In this document: positions 1 to 10,578 of the stretch, piece by piece
Layout: each line of letters opens with the position of its first letter
Position numbering within the stretch: the first letter of the stretch is position 1
NCBI RefSeq assembly: GCF_000699445.3
Contig: NC_067195.1
Span: 60,053,591 to 60,117,590, forward strand
DNA: 64,000 bases
Reading direction: 5' to 3'
From: Schistosoma haematobium
Lineage: Eukaryota; Platyhelminthes; Trematoda; Strigeidida; Schistosomatidae
Program-made: the position numbers and the translations under genes
Notes under the pieces: generated by a model
The model's database searches: none
What the model was told of the DNA's origin: nothing
What the model saw: the letters and a program-made list of their open reading frames with translations, nothing else

Positions 1-725
1 CTGGGTTATGAAGACCTCCACATCTGACGGATGACAATGGAAGGTTTACATGCAACTAGACAATTAGTACTTCCCAAATGACTTAGCTCTCCCATTTCAT
101 ACACAGAAATAGATGCAGATGGAAAGAACCAGTGTAGCAGCAGCCCCTGCATCTGTAAGTCTCAATATACACAAGGGAAAAACCAAGATCTACAAATACA
201 ACACAGAGAACACCAACTCAATGCCACTTGATAGAGAAACTCTGGAAGAGGTGGAAAGTTCTACGGACTTGGATAGCATGATGGATCTAATGCAGATGTG
301 AGGATAATGGTTGGCAAGGCAAATGTAACATTCTTACAACTGAAGAACACTTGAAACTCATGGCAACTGTGAGTTAACATCAGAGTCAGAATCTTCAATA
401 CGAATGTCAAGACAGTTTTACTGTACGGAACTGAAACTTGGAGAACTACCACAACCATCATCAAACATGTACTAGTATTTATAAACAATGATCTGCACAA
501 GATACTCAATGTTCGTTGACCAGATAGCATCGTTAGCAAGCCACTGTGTGAGAGAACAAGTCAACTTCGAGTAGAAGAGTAAATTATGCAAAGATGCTGG
601 AAATGGATTGGACATAGATGGAGGGAATCAAGAAACAGCATTATGAGTTAAACCTCAACTTGTAATGTTGAAGGGAGAAGGAAAAGTTGCAAATCGAGGA
701 ACAGAATGCATCTGGAATTGGAGAC
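1..725 (+). pseudogene. RTE-like non-LTR retrotransposon remnant (3' half, decayed)
   Basis: Decayed 3' part of an RTE-like reverse transcriptase ORF. The first bases encode the WVMKTSTS stretch that follows RT motif B in the related copy at 1436-2425. Further on one can read SLNIHKGKTKI, then NVKTVLLYGTETW around 400-450, and a CWKWIGHRWRES stretch near 590-630, which corresponds to the [14 protein letters not shown] block of the better copies. The frame is broken by several stops and shifts. The copy continues off the left edge of the window, so its true 5' end is unknown. The diagnostic 3' tail of TAAG repeats is not visible, so the element is either truncated or too diverged there. It is clearly older than the copies at 1436 and 6103. 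Confidence 0.75.
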
Positions 726-1435
726 AGTCACGAATATATATACATATGGCTATTTAAATTCAGTTTACTGCTTACAGGTTTATGTACTGTCCATTAAACC
801 GGGTACTGCATATAGTATGTTTCACATCGCATCTATGTATATAAATAAATGAATCTCTATAAATTTTATCTCTCGAAAATTGTTACATTGAATGCAAATT
901 CTATATTATGCCAACTATCCATAATTGTAAACCTATTATTAACAGAGTCAATTCTCTCTCTCATCATCATGAAATAGTTATAATACTGTAATTTTATTAT
1001 ACCTAGTTGAATAAAGCCAAACTGTTACGCCCACTTATTAAAAAATATTGGACACATATACACGCACACACACACATACCGACAATGACAAACAACTGGT
1101 ATGTTTATTTTACAATTCTTTTCATCAAGAAAAATAATTTTTCATATAATTAGAAAAATAAATAAACAAATAAAATTTTAGACATAGAGAAATAAGATAC
1201 TTTCCATTAAATTGATTATAGATTTACTGGACTAGTAAATAGATATTTCATACACATAGTTCTTTTTACCATTTTGAAAAGAGTATGAATTCATACTATT
1301 CTGCTAGAATGTTTGTTCTTGTTCTTTTCAAAATAGATATTTGCTTCCACTATGAATTTAATAATTTTATATAATCTTAAAGTAGATAGTATCTAAAGTG
1401 TATTTATTCATTAATATTTCTATTCATAAATTTCA
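726..1435. other. AT-rich spacer, no gene seen
   Basis: AT-rich sequence with a short CA-rich run near 1061-1076 and no recognisable coding or RNA feature. Confidence 0.5.
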
Positions 1436-2425
1436 GTTACTTACTTACTTACTAATAACTGTTACTCCTAATGGAGCATAGGCCGCTGACCAGCATTCTC
1501 CAACCAACTCTGTCCTAGGACTTCTTTTCTAATTCCATCCAATCCTTGTTCATTTTTCTCATGTCTATCTCCATTTCCCGGATTAATGTGTTCTTTAGTA
1601 TTCCTCTTCTCCTTTGGCCTTCAGGATTCCATGTGACGGCTTGTCTTGTGACGCAGTTGGGTGCTTTCCTCAATGTGTGTCCTATCCACTTCCAGCGCTT
1701 CTTCCTAATCTCTTCCTCCACTGGGATCTGGTTTGTTCTCTCCAACAGTAGGTTGTTGCTAATAGTGTCCGGTCAACGGATCCGAAGTATTTTGCGTAGA
1801 CAACTGTTAATAAACACTTGCATTTTCTGGATGATGGCTTTCGTAGTTCTCCAGGTTTCTGCCCCATACAGTAGAACTGTCTTGACATTTGTATAGAAAA
1901 TCCTGACATTGGTGTTGGTTGACAGTTGCTTTGAGTTCCAGATGTTCCTCAGTTGTAAATATCCTGCTCTTGGTTTGCCGATCCGCGCCTTCACATCTGC
2001 ATCAGATCCACCCTGTTCATCAATGATGCTGCCCAAATACGTAAAGGTTTTTTACATCTTCCAAATGTTCTCCGTCAATTTTGATTGGATTGTTGCATTC
2101 TGTGTTGTATCGGAGAATCCTGCTTTTCCCTTTGTGTATATTGAGACCTATTGCTGCTGAGGCTGCTGCCACACTGTTCGTCTTCTCCGGCATCTGTTGT
2201 TGCGTTTGGAATAGAAGGGCCAGATCGTCTGCGAAGTCTAGATCATCCAACTGCATCTTAGATGTCCATTGTATCCCGCGCTTCCCTTCAGACGTTGACG
2301 TCTTCATGATCCAGTCGATCACCAGGAGAAAGAGAAAGGGTGAGAGTAAGCAACCTTGCCTGACACCGTTCTTTACTTCGAACGACCTTGTCAATTGTCC
2401 TCCATGCACAATTTTGCAGTTTAAT
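1436..2425 (-). mobile_element. RTE-like non-LTR retrotransposon, 5'-truncated copy
   Basis: Read on the minus strand this is the C-terminal half of an RTE-clade reverse transcriptase. RT motif B (NGVRQGCLLSPFLF) lies near 2340-2380, and motif C (DFADDLALL) near 2215-2245. A thumb/connection region with VKTVLLYGAETW is near 1855-1880. The C-terminal [17 protein letters not shown] block lies near 1655-1705 and [14 protein letters not shown] near 1590-1625. The reading frame shifts at least twice (around 2020-2036 and 1745-1775). The 3' end carries TAAG repeats (ttacttacttactta on the plus strand at about 1437-1452), a short-repeat tail as is usual for RTE elements. The upstream endonuclease domain is missing, as expected from 5' truncation during target-primed reverse transcription. 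It closely matches the plus-strand copy at 6103-6658. Confidence 0.88.
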
Positions 2426-2684
2426 TTCAGTACTATTCTAAAATGAAATAAAAACGATAATATCCATGTGAAAAATTTGTAAAATTTATTCCATTACTAC
2501 TTCTCTGAGTTTATTTAGAATTTACTGTTTGTTTTAAATACGGAAAGTGAACCGTTATTGATGTATATGATTGATGTGTTTGTCAATGTTATCTGTCATA
2601 TTTTAAATAATTTTAAACAATTATTTCTACGTTCATTTAGTGTTGTTTTACTTGTAACTTCCGATTGTTATTCAGGACTGCAAA
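2426..2684. other. AT-rich spacer
   Basis: No recognisable feature between the RTE copy and the SINE. Confidence 0.4.
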
Positions 2685-2900
2685 TGATCAGTCTTATGTT
2701 GGCATATGTGCACCCTGAGCGGATTGTCGCGATATAGCCTTATGTCATAAGCTTTTTAAGCGTTTGAAGCGAACGGTACTGGGTTCAAGTCCTAGAGTGA
2801 ACATTAACTATGGGGTGCAGGTACATTCAGCTGACGAGTCCGAAGCTGAGACGAAACACGTGTCCTGGATTCCATTGCTAGCCATTATTTATCTTTGAAT
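2685..2900 (+). mobile_element. Sm-alpha-like SINE (tRNA-derived, with hammerhead ribozyme)
   Basis: A short element with the layout of schistosome Sm-alpha SINEs: an RNA polymerase III promoter followed by a hammerhead ribozyme. An A-box-like TAGCCTTATGTC lies near 2737-2748 and a near-perfect B box (GGTTCAAGTCC) near 2782-2792. The ribozyme is at 2825-2870 and is followed by a TTGCTAGCC stretch. The boundaries are estimated by comparison with the minus-strand copy at 10206-10405, which shares the same order of A box, B box and hammerhead. It has no protein-coding capacity, so mobilisation must depend on an autonomous non-LTR element. Hammerhead cleavage would separate RNA made upstream from the downstream tail. 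Confidence 0.85.
2825..2870 (+). ncRNA. Hammerhead ribozyme (type I, Schistosoma SINE class)
   Basis: All conserved core elements are present in order. Stem I 5' strand ATTCAG (2825-2830) is followed by the core CTGACGA and a short stem II closed by GTC/GAC. The GAAA core lies at 2853-2856, followed by a minimal self-complementary stem III (ACACGTGT). The cleavage triplet GTC is at 2862-2864, and stem I 3' strand CTGGAT at 2865-2870. Stem I pairs over six positions with one G-U pair. The predicted cleavage is after C2864. Stem II has only three clean pairs, which may lower activity. The very short stem III is typical of schistosome hammerheads. Confidence 0.9.
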
Positions 2901-3902
2901 ATTCCTACGTTTCAAAATTAATCTCATCAGATTTTTGCACTTATTTTCTTTGATCTTTTGATATTAGATTGTTAGCGACAACTTGAAAGAAGCCTTGTTT
3001 GGCCTAAGATTCGTGCATGTAAACGTTTTTTCAGTAAGATTTATTACAAATCCTGAGGACACTGATACTTTCCATGAACATTATCACTGAGGGATTGACC
3101 TCTACACAAACAGAATTCTATTGCCTTAAAACTTTAAAAATATTATCGGTTACAACTCTGTGATTAATCAGCACACATATGTATGGTTATCCCTCTGTAA
3201 TAATGAGAAGTATTTCAAGTCTAACTGCTCTTGATACAGTTGACTAGAAAGAATAACAGATTATAGATAAGTACAAATTCTGATATTTCTTTCTGTTCTT
3301 TAACTACGAAGCCAATGACTTTATACAATGATAGTCGGATACACCCATACTTTAAGATTATCATCACTGTTAGGAATACTTTTGCTTAGGGGGAATCACT
3401 GAATAAACTATCCTACACTGTCTGAGTTTTCATGCTAACATTTTTAATAATATAAAAATTGAGAAGACATCGCATTTATATCAAACTTTCAAACAATAAC
3501 CTTCACCATTCTACCGGTCATTAATGATAATATCATTATATTTATAGCAATATATCGTGCAATGATAAATTTTGTTAGAAAGTCAGAGTCAAACTGTTCA
3601 AACTATTTTTCCTATCTTTTTCAACACCCATCATTGATACATATTATTAACTAGCCTACATCTTCCTTTAGACAGTATATCCTAGTATGAATACATAAAG
3701 CCTTATCAAAATAAGAAAAGAAGATCTAGATCTTCTCCTATATGAAAACAGTGATTCCACATTAAACTCAAATACGATTACCCTTTTTTTTAACTGCATG
3801 TAAAGTATAAAATAAACTTATCTTTACACAGGATAACATTTAATTAATTTGAAAATTAGTGTGTTTTTATTTTAATATTTAAAAGTATCATCCTATTCAA
3901 CA
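2901..3902. other. AT-rich intergenic stretch
   Basis: No coding region, RNA gene or clear repeat recognised. Confidence 0.45.
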
Positions 3903-3965
3903 TTATTGTAATATGAGAAGGGGTTTTGTGGAGATTTTAGAGATTTTATTGTATTTCATGATTTT
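3903..3965 (-). repeat. Fragment of tRNA-derived SINE tail
   Basis: The sequence aaggggttttgtggagat and what follows matches the terminal tail of the SINE copies at 7272-7440 and 63025-63290 in the same orientation. Only about 40-60 bases are recognisable, and no tRNA-like head is present. Confidence 0.55.
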
Positions 3966-4036
3966 TATTACTCTCCTGGTTTAAAAATGAAATGTTTTAT
4001 TTAAAAGAAAAAAACATTCATTATAAGTCATTTGGG

Positions 4037-4358
4037 AAAACATTTTTTGTGATGGTGGAGAAGATTTGTATCTCAGGTGGATGATTTTGATGGAGTTTTG
4101 TTCTGTGAGCTAGATGGTTTGGTCGTTGAGCTTTCATCGTTCTTCTAAACAACATCATCAGCACAAACGTCAGATAGAAGTGAAGTGTTCGAATTTCTCC
4201 ATATGTGTTTCACAGCTTGTTCTGTACACCTCGATGTTGATTGGTTCTTATTGACCTTAAATTTGTCATTGTTGTCATTGTCGTTCAGAAGAACGATGAA
4301 AGCTCCACGACCAAACCATCCAGCTCAGAGAACAAAACTCTATCAAAACATTTTTTGT
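4037..4358. mobile_element. Foldback (MITE-like) element
   Basis: Two arms of about 64 bases, 4083-4146 and 4287-4350, are near-perfect reverse complements. Both hold the motif GAGCTTTCATCGTTCTTCT when read outside-in. They enclose a loop of about 140 bases. The 14-base word aaaacattttttgt occurs directly repeated at 4037-4050 and 4345-4358. It could be a target duplication, although the second copy overlaps the outer edge of the right arm by a few bases. No transposase is encoded. A non-autonomous DNA element or an inverted pair of a dispersed repeat would both fit. Confidence 0.65.
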
Positions 4359-4359
4359 A

Positions 4360-6102
4360 TTTTTTTTATCAATTGAATGGTATAGTTATCCTTAACATTA
4401 ACATTATTCATTTTTATCATTTCACTAAAAATGTATACAGAATATTTGGCAAATTAATTGTACCTTTTTTTGAAATTCCAAAATGGAAATTTCATTATTA
4501 TTATTATTATTATTATTATCATTATTGTATAGAAAAGTATATAATGAAAAGAATGAATAGTAAAACATTAACAGCTAAATAACCATGCAACTAATTATAT
4601 CAGACAATTTACTGAATTTTACGCCTACACAAATGCGCCCACATTCTTAAATGATTAATGATATTTCACCAAACATTATATTCAGAATTCATTGTTATAT
4701 AAATTACAAAAAGATAAATATTATTAAACAATATTGTTTACTTTTAGCTTTTTATCAAACTTCACTTTAATACTCAGTTTTATTCTAAATCAAATCCATC
4801 TATCAGTCTATGATAAGAATAATGTAGATTATGTGAATTAACTATGATAAATATGAATCTAAAATAGTTAATAAGATCACACTTTTATGACTGATAGCTC
4901 CGATTAGAATAATATGAATAGTAATGATGATCTGAGTAGGTAGTTCAATACAGAAAGTAGATAAAATCTCGGAAAAACTAACTTATTAAAATAATTATCA
5001 TAATAATTATTATTATTATCATTACATCTCATTGCATAACCCCATCTAATGTACTATTGAATTCTTGGTTGTGTGATACTCAATGTCCTGGATAGCTTAA
5101 TTACTGAGATTTCACCTTTATTCTAAGCAACACCATCATTGTGTTACTTCATGTGATCAACTAAAATGAGTGCTTAGCAATTGAGTTAACCAACTTAAAA
5201 TATATAAGAAAGTAAAGCATGCATTAGAGCCACATATCTTCTACATCCTAACAATTAACTAAAAGAAATCTAAATGTTGAAATTAAAACTATAGTTATTT
5301 CACTACCAAAACTTCACACTGCTAACTAATAATGCTATAATTTTTATCAAATAAAACAACTGTTAGTTTTGCTTGCAAGTAACAAAATAGGATAATTTCA
5401 GATACACTCAAAAAGTAATCTAGTTATGTCAAACAAACCAACATATAAAACATATTAAAAGGCCGTGAACAAAAGTGAATGAATTGTATTAAATATTAAA
5501 GAAATAAGCAATAAGATATACAGATTTTATCAATGAATACACAAACCACAGTAAATGAATAAGGTTTTTTTCAATAGCTGAATTATCGACAAAAAAGTGA
5601 ACAGTGCTGAATGTCTGATATTCGAAGGTTTCAGTAGTCTACTATTCGCTGAACGAGACAATTTAATAGTATGTATTAACTTTATCAAAATCACATCTAT
5701 AGAATTCAATAAGATAAAATATATTTTCTTCATATATAGATAAAGTAGACCGTGAGAGTTCTTTTTCCTCAAGTTTACAACCAACCTAGATATAATCTAT
5801 TTGTTATCCCATGTTGATTAATTTGTCAGTTTTATACTATTTTTTTCGATATTTGTTAGCATTGAAAACAAAAACAAAACAGTATTAACTGATAGCTATT
5901 GTACAGATTTGTCAGCCAGAATCGATCAAAATGACCTAGGTGCATACATTATCTGTCTTCCTAAAACTATGAGATAAAAATTGTTTTATATCTTTCTTTC
6001 ATCCTATACTACATCCTTATACGCAATCATTCTTTTATATATTACCACCATTGAATAACCACTTCTATGAATTCGGTATTCATCTTGTTGTGCTAATAAG
6101 AT
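4360..6102. other. AT-rich spacer with TTA microsatellite edge
   Basis: No gene recognised. A short TTA repeat lies at about 4492-4527 and ATT-rich sequence near 4990-5020. Short ORFs here are AT-driven and show no family motif. Confidence 0.45.
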
Positions 6103-6658
6103 ATGGCAACTTGGATCGGTAAAGCAAGAGCAGGATATTTACAACTGAAGAACATCTGGAACTCAAAACAACTATCAACAAACACCAACGTCAGGATTTT
6201 CTATACAAATGTCAAGACAGTTCTACTGTCTACTGGGGCGGAGACCTGGAGAACCATGAAAGCCATCATCCAGAAAATGCAAGTGTTTATTAACAGTTGT
6301 CTACGCAAAATACTTCGGATCCGTTGACCGGACACTATTAGCAACAACCTACTGTTGGAGAGAACAAACCAGATCCCAGTGGAGGAAGAGATTAGGAAGA
6401 AGCGCTGGAAGTGGATAGGACACACATTGAGGAAAGCACCCAACTGCGTCATAGGACAAGCCCTCACATGGAATCCTGAAGGCCAAAGGAGAAGAGGAAT
6501 ACTAAAGAACACATTAATCCGGGAAATGGAGATAGACATGAGAAAAATGAACAAGGATTGGATGGAATTAGAAAAGAAGTCCTAGGACAGAGTTGGTTGG
6601 AGAATGCTGGTCAGCGGCCTATGCTCCATTAGGAGTAACAGGCTTAAGTAAGTAAGTA
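6103..6658 (+). mobile_element. RTE-like non-LTR retrotransposon, strongly 5'-truncated copy
   Basis: The C-terminal piece of the same RTE-like ORF as at 1436-2425, on the plus strand. It begins at IGKARAGYLQLKNIW (about 6115) and runs through TNVRIFYTNVKTVLL. A frame break near 6327-6355 is followed by the [14 protein letters not shown] block (about 6388-6430) and the C-terminal end at 6582-6585. The 3' UTR ends in taagtaagtaag at about 6644-6656. Its sequence is nearly the same as the 1436-2425 copy apart from a three-base insertion at about 6230-6236 (LLSTGAETW here, LLYGAETW there), so the two insertions look young. The 5' truncation point is near 6103-6115. Confidence 0.88.
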
Positions 6659-7271
6659 ACTTGAACCAGTGCATATATTTGCCTGGTCTTATATTGTAGC
6701 CGACTGACTGAGATTTGTTGGCATATTATTACTTTATGTAAAAAAAAACTTAAACAACCTTTAAATAAAATACGAGATTTAGATATTTAACAATCTTAGT
6801 GTAATTTTAAACATAAATAATTAAACAGTTTACCCTTTAACAAATTATCAAAGTTACATATAATTCATTTTTCATTATCATTAACCTCAAATAATTGACT
6901 CGGAAATTTATATTTAATTGACGAATTAATCAATAAATATGTAATTATTTATTCTGTTTATATTATTTATCAAAATACCTCATTAATTAGACTTTACAAG
7001 TAAACTAAAATATAGGGATAAAAGAGCAAAGGACAATATAGTAGAAAATACACCCATTCCATCTCTTCATATTATGTAATAAAACAATCGATTTTTTAAG
7101 GGATAACTAAAAATTGAAATATTCTTATACTCTACCTTTTGATATACTCTAAACTTTTCAATAGTAAGGGTATATAACTTCAACACAGATGAAATCAGTA
7201 TAAAGTTATGAATGTAGATATGATATACTCTGGAATTCACTGAAAAGGCATATCTTCAAATAAATAAATAA
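6659..7271. other. AT-rich spacer
   Basis: No feature recognised. Confidence 0.4.
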
Positions 7272-7440
7272 AGATATCAGAAGGGGTTTTGTGGAGATTT
7301 TAGAAATTTCACTGGTTGAAATCATGAGTCAGTTGAAGTTAGACCACCATGAAAGACCTGGAAGCAATGAACGGCCGTTTCATTCTAGTATGGGACTCCT
7401 CAGCAGTGTCCATCCACGATCCCACCTCCAGCAGGATATG
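7272..7440 (-). repeat. tRNA-derived SINE, partial copy (body and tail, no head)
   Basis: On the plus strand this starts with the tail word aaggggttttgtggagat. It then gives the conserved body (atgagtcagttgaagttaga, accaccatgaaag, acggccgtttcattctag). It breaks off after ccacgatcccacc, exactly where the copy at 63025-63290 continues into its tRNA-like head. The pol III promoter is therefore missing, as expected for a 5'-truncated SINE insertion. Confidence 0.75.
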
Positions 7441-8576
7441 TTAATTTCCTAATATGTTTACCAGTAATATTCAGCTTTGAAAGTGTTTATTCAATAAAAA
7501 TAATCAAGATTTAGTGTACTTGTAATTAAAATTTGATCCACATGATGTTTGTTTTATTATTACTACTATTATTTGAAACATGAGATTTTCTTTTGAATTG
7601 TGAATGCGATAAGTATGCAAATTTGAAACCAAATTCATCTTTGAATAGCTTTCAAATATTCATTGACACGCAATAGCTGAGAAGTAAAGTATATTAACTT
7701 TAGCATAAATAAATTTTATTTCTGATATAATTATGCTCTCCAATTAGTTTTCTTTTCAATATGTACTGTAAAGTACGTGTCGCATCTGATAACATCCGTG
7801 CTATTGATTTTGAGTTTCATCTTGATATATTCCCATTATATTTTATTAATTATGCTCAGTGGAAATAACTTGCAAAAAGATGGATCCTTTGAATCACTTT
7901 CAAGAAGCTCTATGATTATTCGATATTTTAAACCAATTATGTCGGGATTTATTGCTCGAGATGTTTGAACCTGGCTATATAAAGTGGAAACTAAACCGTT
8001 GTAAATGTTAAATTCAAAAATCATAAGGAAAAACAAATCGCCGTAGTATGGTTTTAGCAAACTTACTGATCATTGTGAATTCGAGAGGATGATAACATAG
8101 GATCAGTAAAGTGGTGGAAAAGAGGTCTGCTAGTTAGGTCATGCAAATTTTAACTATTCAATTGTAAATAAGAAACTCTATCTAACTGCTTTGATTTGAA
8201 TAGTCTAGTGGTATTACTAACCGTCAAACAAAGTGTATGATCCACAGTTGGATGAATAAACACTCGCTTGGTTATTGAAATATTCAGTCAGTAATATGTG
8301 TATAATAAGAACCATCCTTAAATTTAAACGAGCTTTATGAAACACCTACTGAACAAAAATTGTTTATAGTATCAAGGAAATATTTGGAGATTATTCTTGA
8401 TAGATTTCGTCTATAATTATTATATCATTAAACTGCAGTAGACTTATAGTGTCGATGTTGGATAGTGAAAGTTTTTGTGTATCAATTAGATTTCATATGG
8501 CATTGATCTATAAAAAAACACAACTATTAGTGATAAGTAAATAATCTCATTTTACAATTAAAATAACACATTGTAT
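7441..8576. other. AT-rich spacer
   Basis: No gene seen. Two overlapping antiparallel ORFs at 7777-8060 have no recognisable motif and are probably chance. Confidence 0.4.
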
Positions 8577-8903
8577 AAAAATAAAGAATTCAGAGAAGAA
8601 AATTTCTCTTTTTGATGAAATCATTTACTTAAATTGTACATTCGTATTTATAGTTGCATGGTAAATCCGTCTATAGAAGGATAAAAATGATTACATCATA
8701 AAGGGATTCAAGGCTAAATATCAAATGAGGTTGCGTAATAACCCGAGGGTTAGAAAAGAATAATCTCGAATCACTTTATGATGCAATCTTTTCTATCCTT
8801 CTATGGACAAATATTTACCGTAAAACTATAAATACGAATGGACAGTCTAAGTAAATGATTTCGTAGAAAAGAAAACTTTCCCTGCTGAATTCTCTTTATT
8901 TTT
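8577..8903. mobile_element. Long-arm foldback / MITE-like element
   Basis: Two arms of roughly 130 bases, 8577-8708 and 8770-8903, are imperfect reverse complements. Both contain AAATCATTTACTTA, ATTCGTATTTATAGTT, ATAGAAGGATA and CATCATAAAG. They are separated by about 60 bases. The outer ends on both sides read aaaaataaag inward. No ORF of note is present, so a transposase would have to act in trans. Arm divergence is visible, so the element is not fresh. Confidence 0.7.
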
Positions 8904-9524
8904 AATGTCATTTGATGTAAACCAAGTATGACGAAAAGAGTATTCGGTTAAACAATACCTTGGCTAGAAACATATTGGAATATGTTCAGATTCAAAGTTT
9001 AAATAAATCTTATGACACCTCAATGTCAAGCTGAGGATATCCAAAGCAGTAAAACAAACTAAAATATTAATAAGATAACCATTATGCCCAATTATTTTTA
9101 TGGATTTATCTTTCATCATTTATAAAAACTATAGATTTATTCCATCATAACACAATTATAATTTAATGAGCAAAGATAAACATACTAGAAATACAAATTC
9201 CAAAAACTCAATTATTAACGTTTCTGTAGTTTTTTTTCCATTAAACAAAGACAGTAGGCTACTAGTATTACGACAGGCTTGAATGTCTAGGTGATCTACT
9301 GCCCAACAGTTCGAACAATTCACTTTTTTTGACTTTAATCTGTTTATACTTACTATTAATGCATCTTTACAAGAATATTTACTCATAAGTTTGCATAAAA
9401 ACTTACAGTTTTCATTCCCGTACCAATTACTGTATAACTTACGTATTGACACAAAATAGGATGGTATATTATTCTCTTTATTCGTCCTTTAAAAGAAAAT
9501 CCAGACACACTTATATTACTTACT
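8904..9524. other. AT-rich spacer
   Basis: No supported gene. A 98-residue minus-strand ORF at 9156-9452 has no family motif. Confidence 0.4.
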
Positions 9525-10205
9525 TACTTACACCTGTTATCCCTCATGGAGGAGCACAGGCTGCTCACCAGCATTCTCTATCTAACTCTGCCCTGTGCCA
9601 TTTTATCCAGTTGGTTACAGTTGCTATTCATTCTTTGCATGTCTGCTTCCGATGCTCGATGCAGTACGTTCTTTGGCCTTCTACTTTTCCGTTTCCCTTA
9701 AGGATTGCAAGTCAGTGCTTGCCTCATAATGCAGTTTGGTAATTTCTATGATGTATGTCCTATCCACTGCCAACGTCTTTCCCTAACTTTTTCCTCAGCT
9801 GGAACCTGGTTTTTTCTCTCCCATAGTAGGCTGTTGCTGATGGTATCTGGTCAACGAACATTGAGTATCTTGTGTAGACAATTGTTTATAAATACTTGTA
9901 CATGTTCGATGATAGTTGTGGTAGTTCTCCAAGTTTCAGCTCGGTATAGTAGGACTACCTTGATATTCATATTGAAGACTCTGACTCTGAAGTTAACTGA
10001 CAGTTGTTATGAGTTCCATATATTCTTCAACTGTAGGAATGCTGTATTTGCTTTACCAATCCTTGCCTTTACATTTGCATCCTGCAGTCCTTGTTCATCG
10101 ATGATGCTGTTCAGGTACATGAAAGTTTCCACTTCTTTCAGAGCCTCTCCATCAAGTGTGATTGAGTTGTTGTTCTCCGTGCTGTATTTGAGAATTTTGC
10201 TTTTT

Positions 10206-10405
10206 AAGATGGTTGTTGGAGGTAGTCAACAGGGAACCCTGAACTAGGTTTCGTGCTACTTGGCACTTGTCAGCAAGGTGTACCTGTAATCTTGAGAGAA
10301 CTCATGCTCCCTGACGGATCCGATCCCGCTTCATCCAGCTTGACGGTTGAGGACATTACCATTAGGCTATCTGGGCAGCGACTGACCTCCTGTAGGACTG
10401 AGATG
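10206..10405 (-). mobile_element. Sm-alpha-like SINE inserted in the RTE copy
   Basis: On the minus strand the order is an A box matching consensus (TAGCCTAATGG, about 10359-10369), a B-box-like GGATCGGATCC (about 10315-10325), then a degenerate hammerhead at 10279-10236. This is the same order as in the SINE at 2685-2900, and flanking words such as AGGTACA just before the ribozyme are shared. Removing it restores the alignment of the RTE copy, so it is a later insertion. Exact ends and target duplication are unclear by eye. Confidence 0.78.
10236..10279 (-). ncRNA. Degenerate hammerhead ribozyme in SINE
   Basis: Read on the minus strand: stem I strand ACCTTG, core CTGACAA, a clean four-pair stem II (GTGC/GCAC), then the GAAA core. 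A minimal stem III (AC/GT with a CTA loop), triplet GTT and stem I strand CAGGGT follow. Stem I pairs over six positions with one G-U pair. The core should read CUGANGA; here the G (G8, the proposed general acid) is an A. The fold is preserved but cleavage is predicted to be lost or severely reduced. Confidence 0.72.
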
Positions 10406-10578
10406 TTATTTCTTCTCTTATGTATGCCGAGACCTACCGATGTAGAGGCTTCTTTCACACCGGTTATCTTGACCTGCGTTTGTTTGTGTGAACGGGATAG
10501 AAGGACTAGGTCATCTGAGAAGTCCGGATCGTCCAGTTGCATTTAAGCTGTCCATTGTATTCCGTGATTCCCCCCTGG

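Larger units (their letters stand above)
9525..10578 (-). mobile_element. RTE-like non-LTR retrotransposon, older copy interrupted by a SINE
   Basis: The minus-strand 3' half of the same RTE-like family as 1436-2425, but clearly more diverged. On the plus strand it begins with the TAAG-type tail (cttacttactta, about 9522-9532). It continues with the complement of the C-terminal region and of the LLYGAETW-type region (about 9935-9985), and ends with the RT motif C region near 10500-10545. There the FADD core reads as FSDD (SDDLVLLSR). The block between about 10206 and 10405 does not align to the family and is a separate SINE insertion. Alignment with the copy at 2100-2170 resumes at gagacctaccgatgtagagg (about 10428). 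Frame breaks are numerous. Confidence 0.82.

Noticed and set aside
1546..2446. Plus-strand ORFs across the first minus-strand RTE copy
   Set aside because: They are antisense shadows of the reverse transcriptase; the motif-bearing strand is minus. The same applies at 6201-6554, 9705-10546 and 42613-42966.
9156..9452. 98-residue minus-strand ORF with several Cys
   Set aside because: No recognisable zinc-binding spacing or family motif, no splice or start context, and low-complexity AT-rich surroundings.
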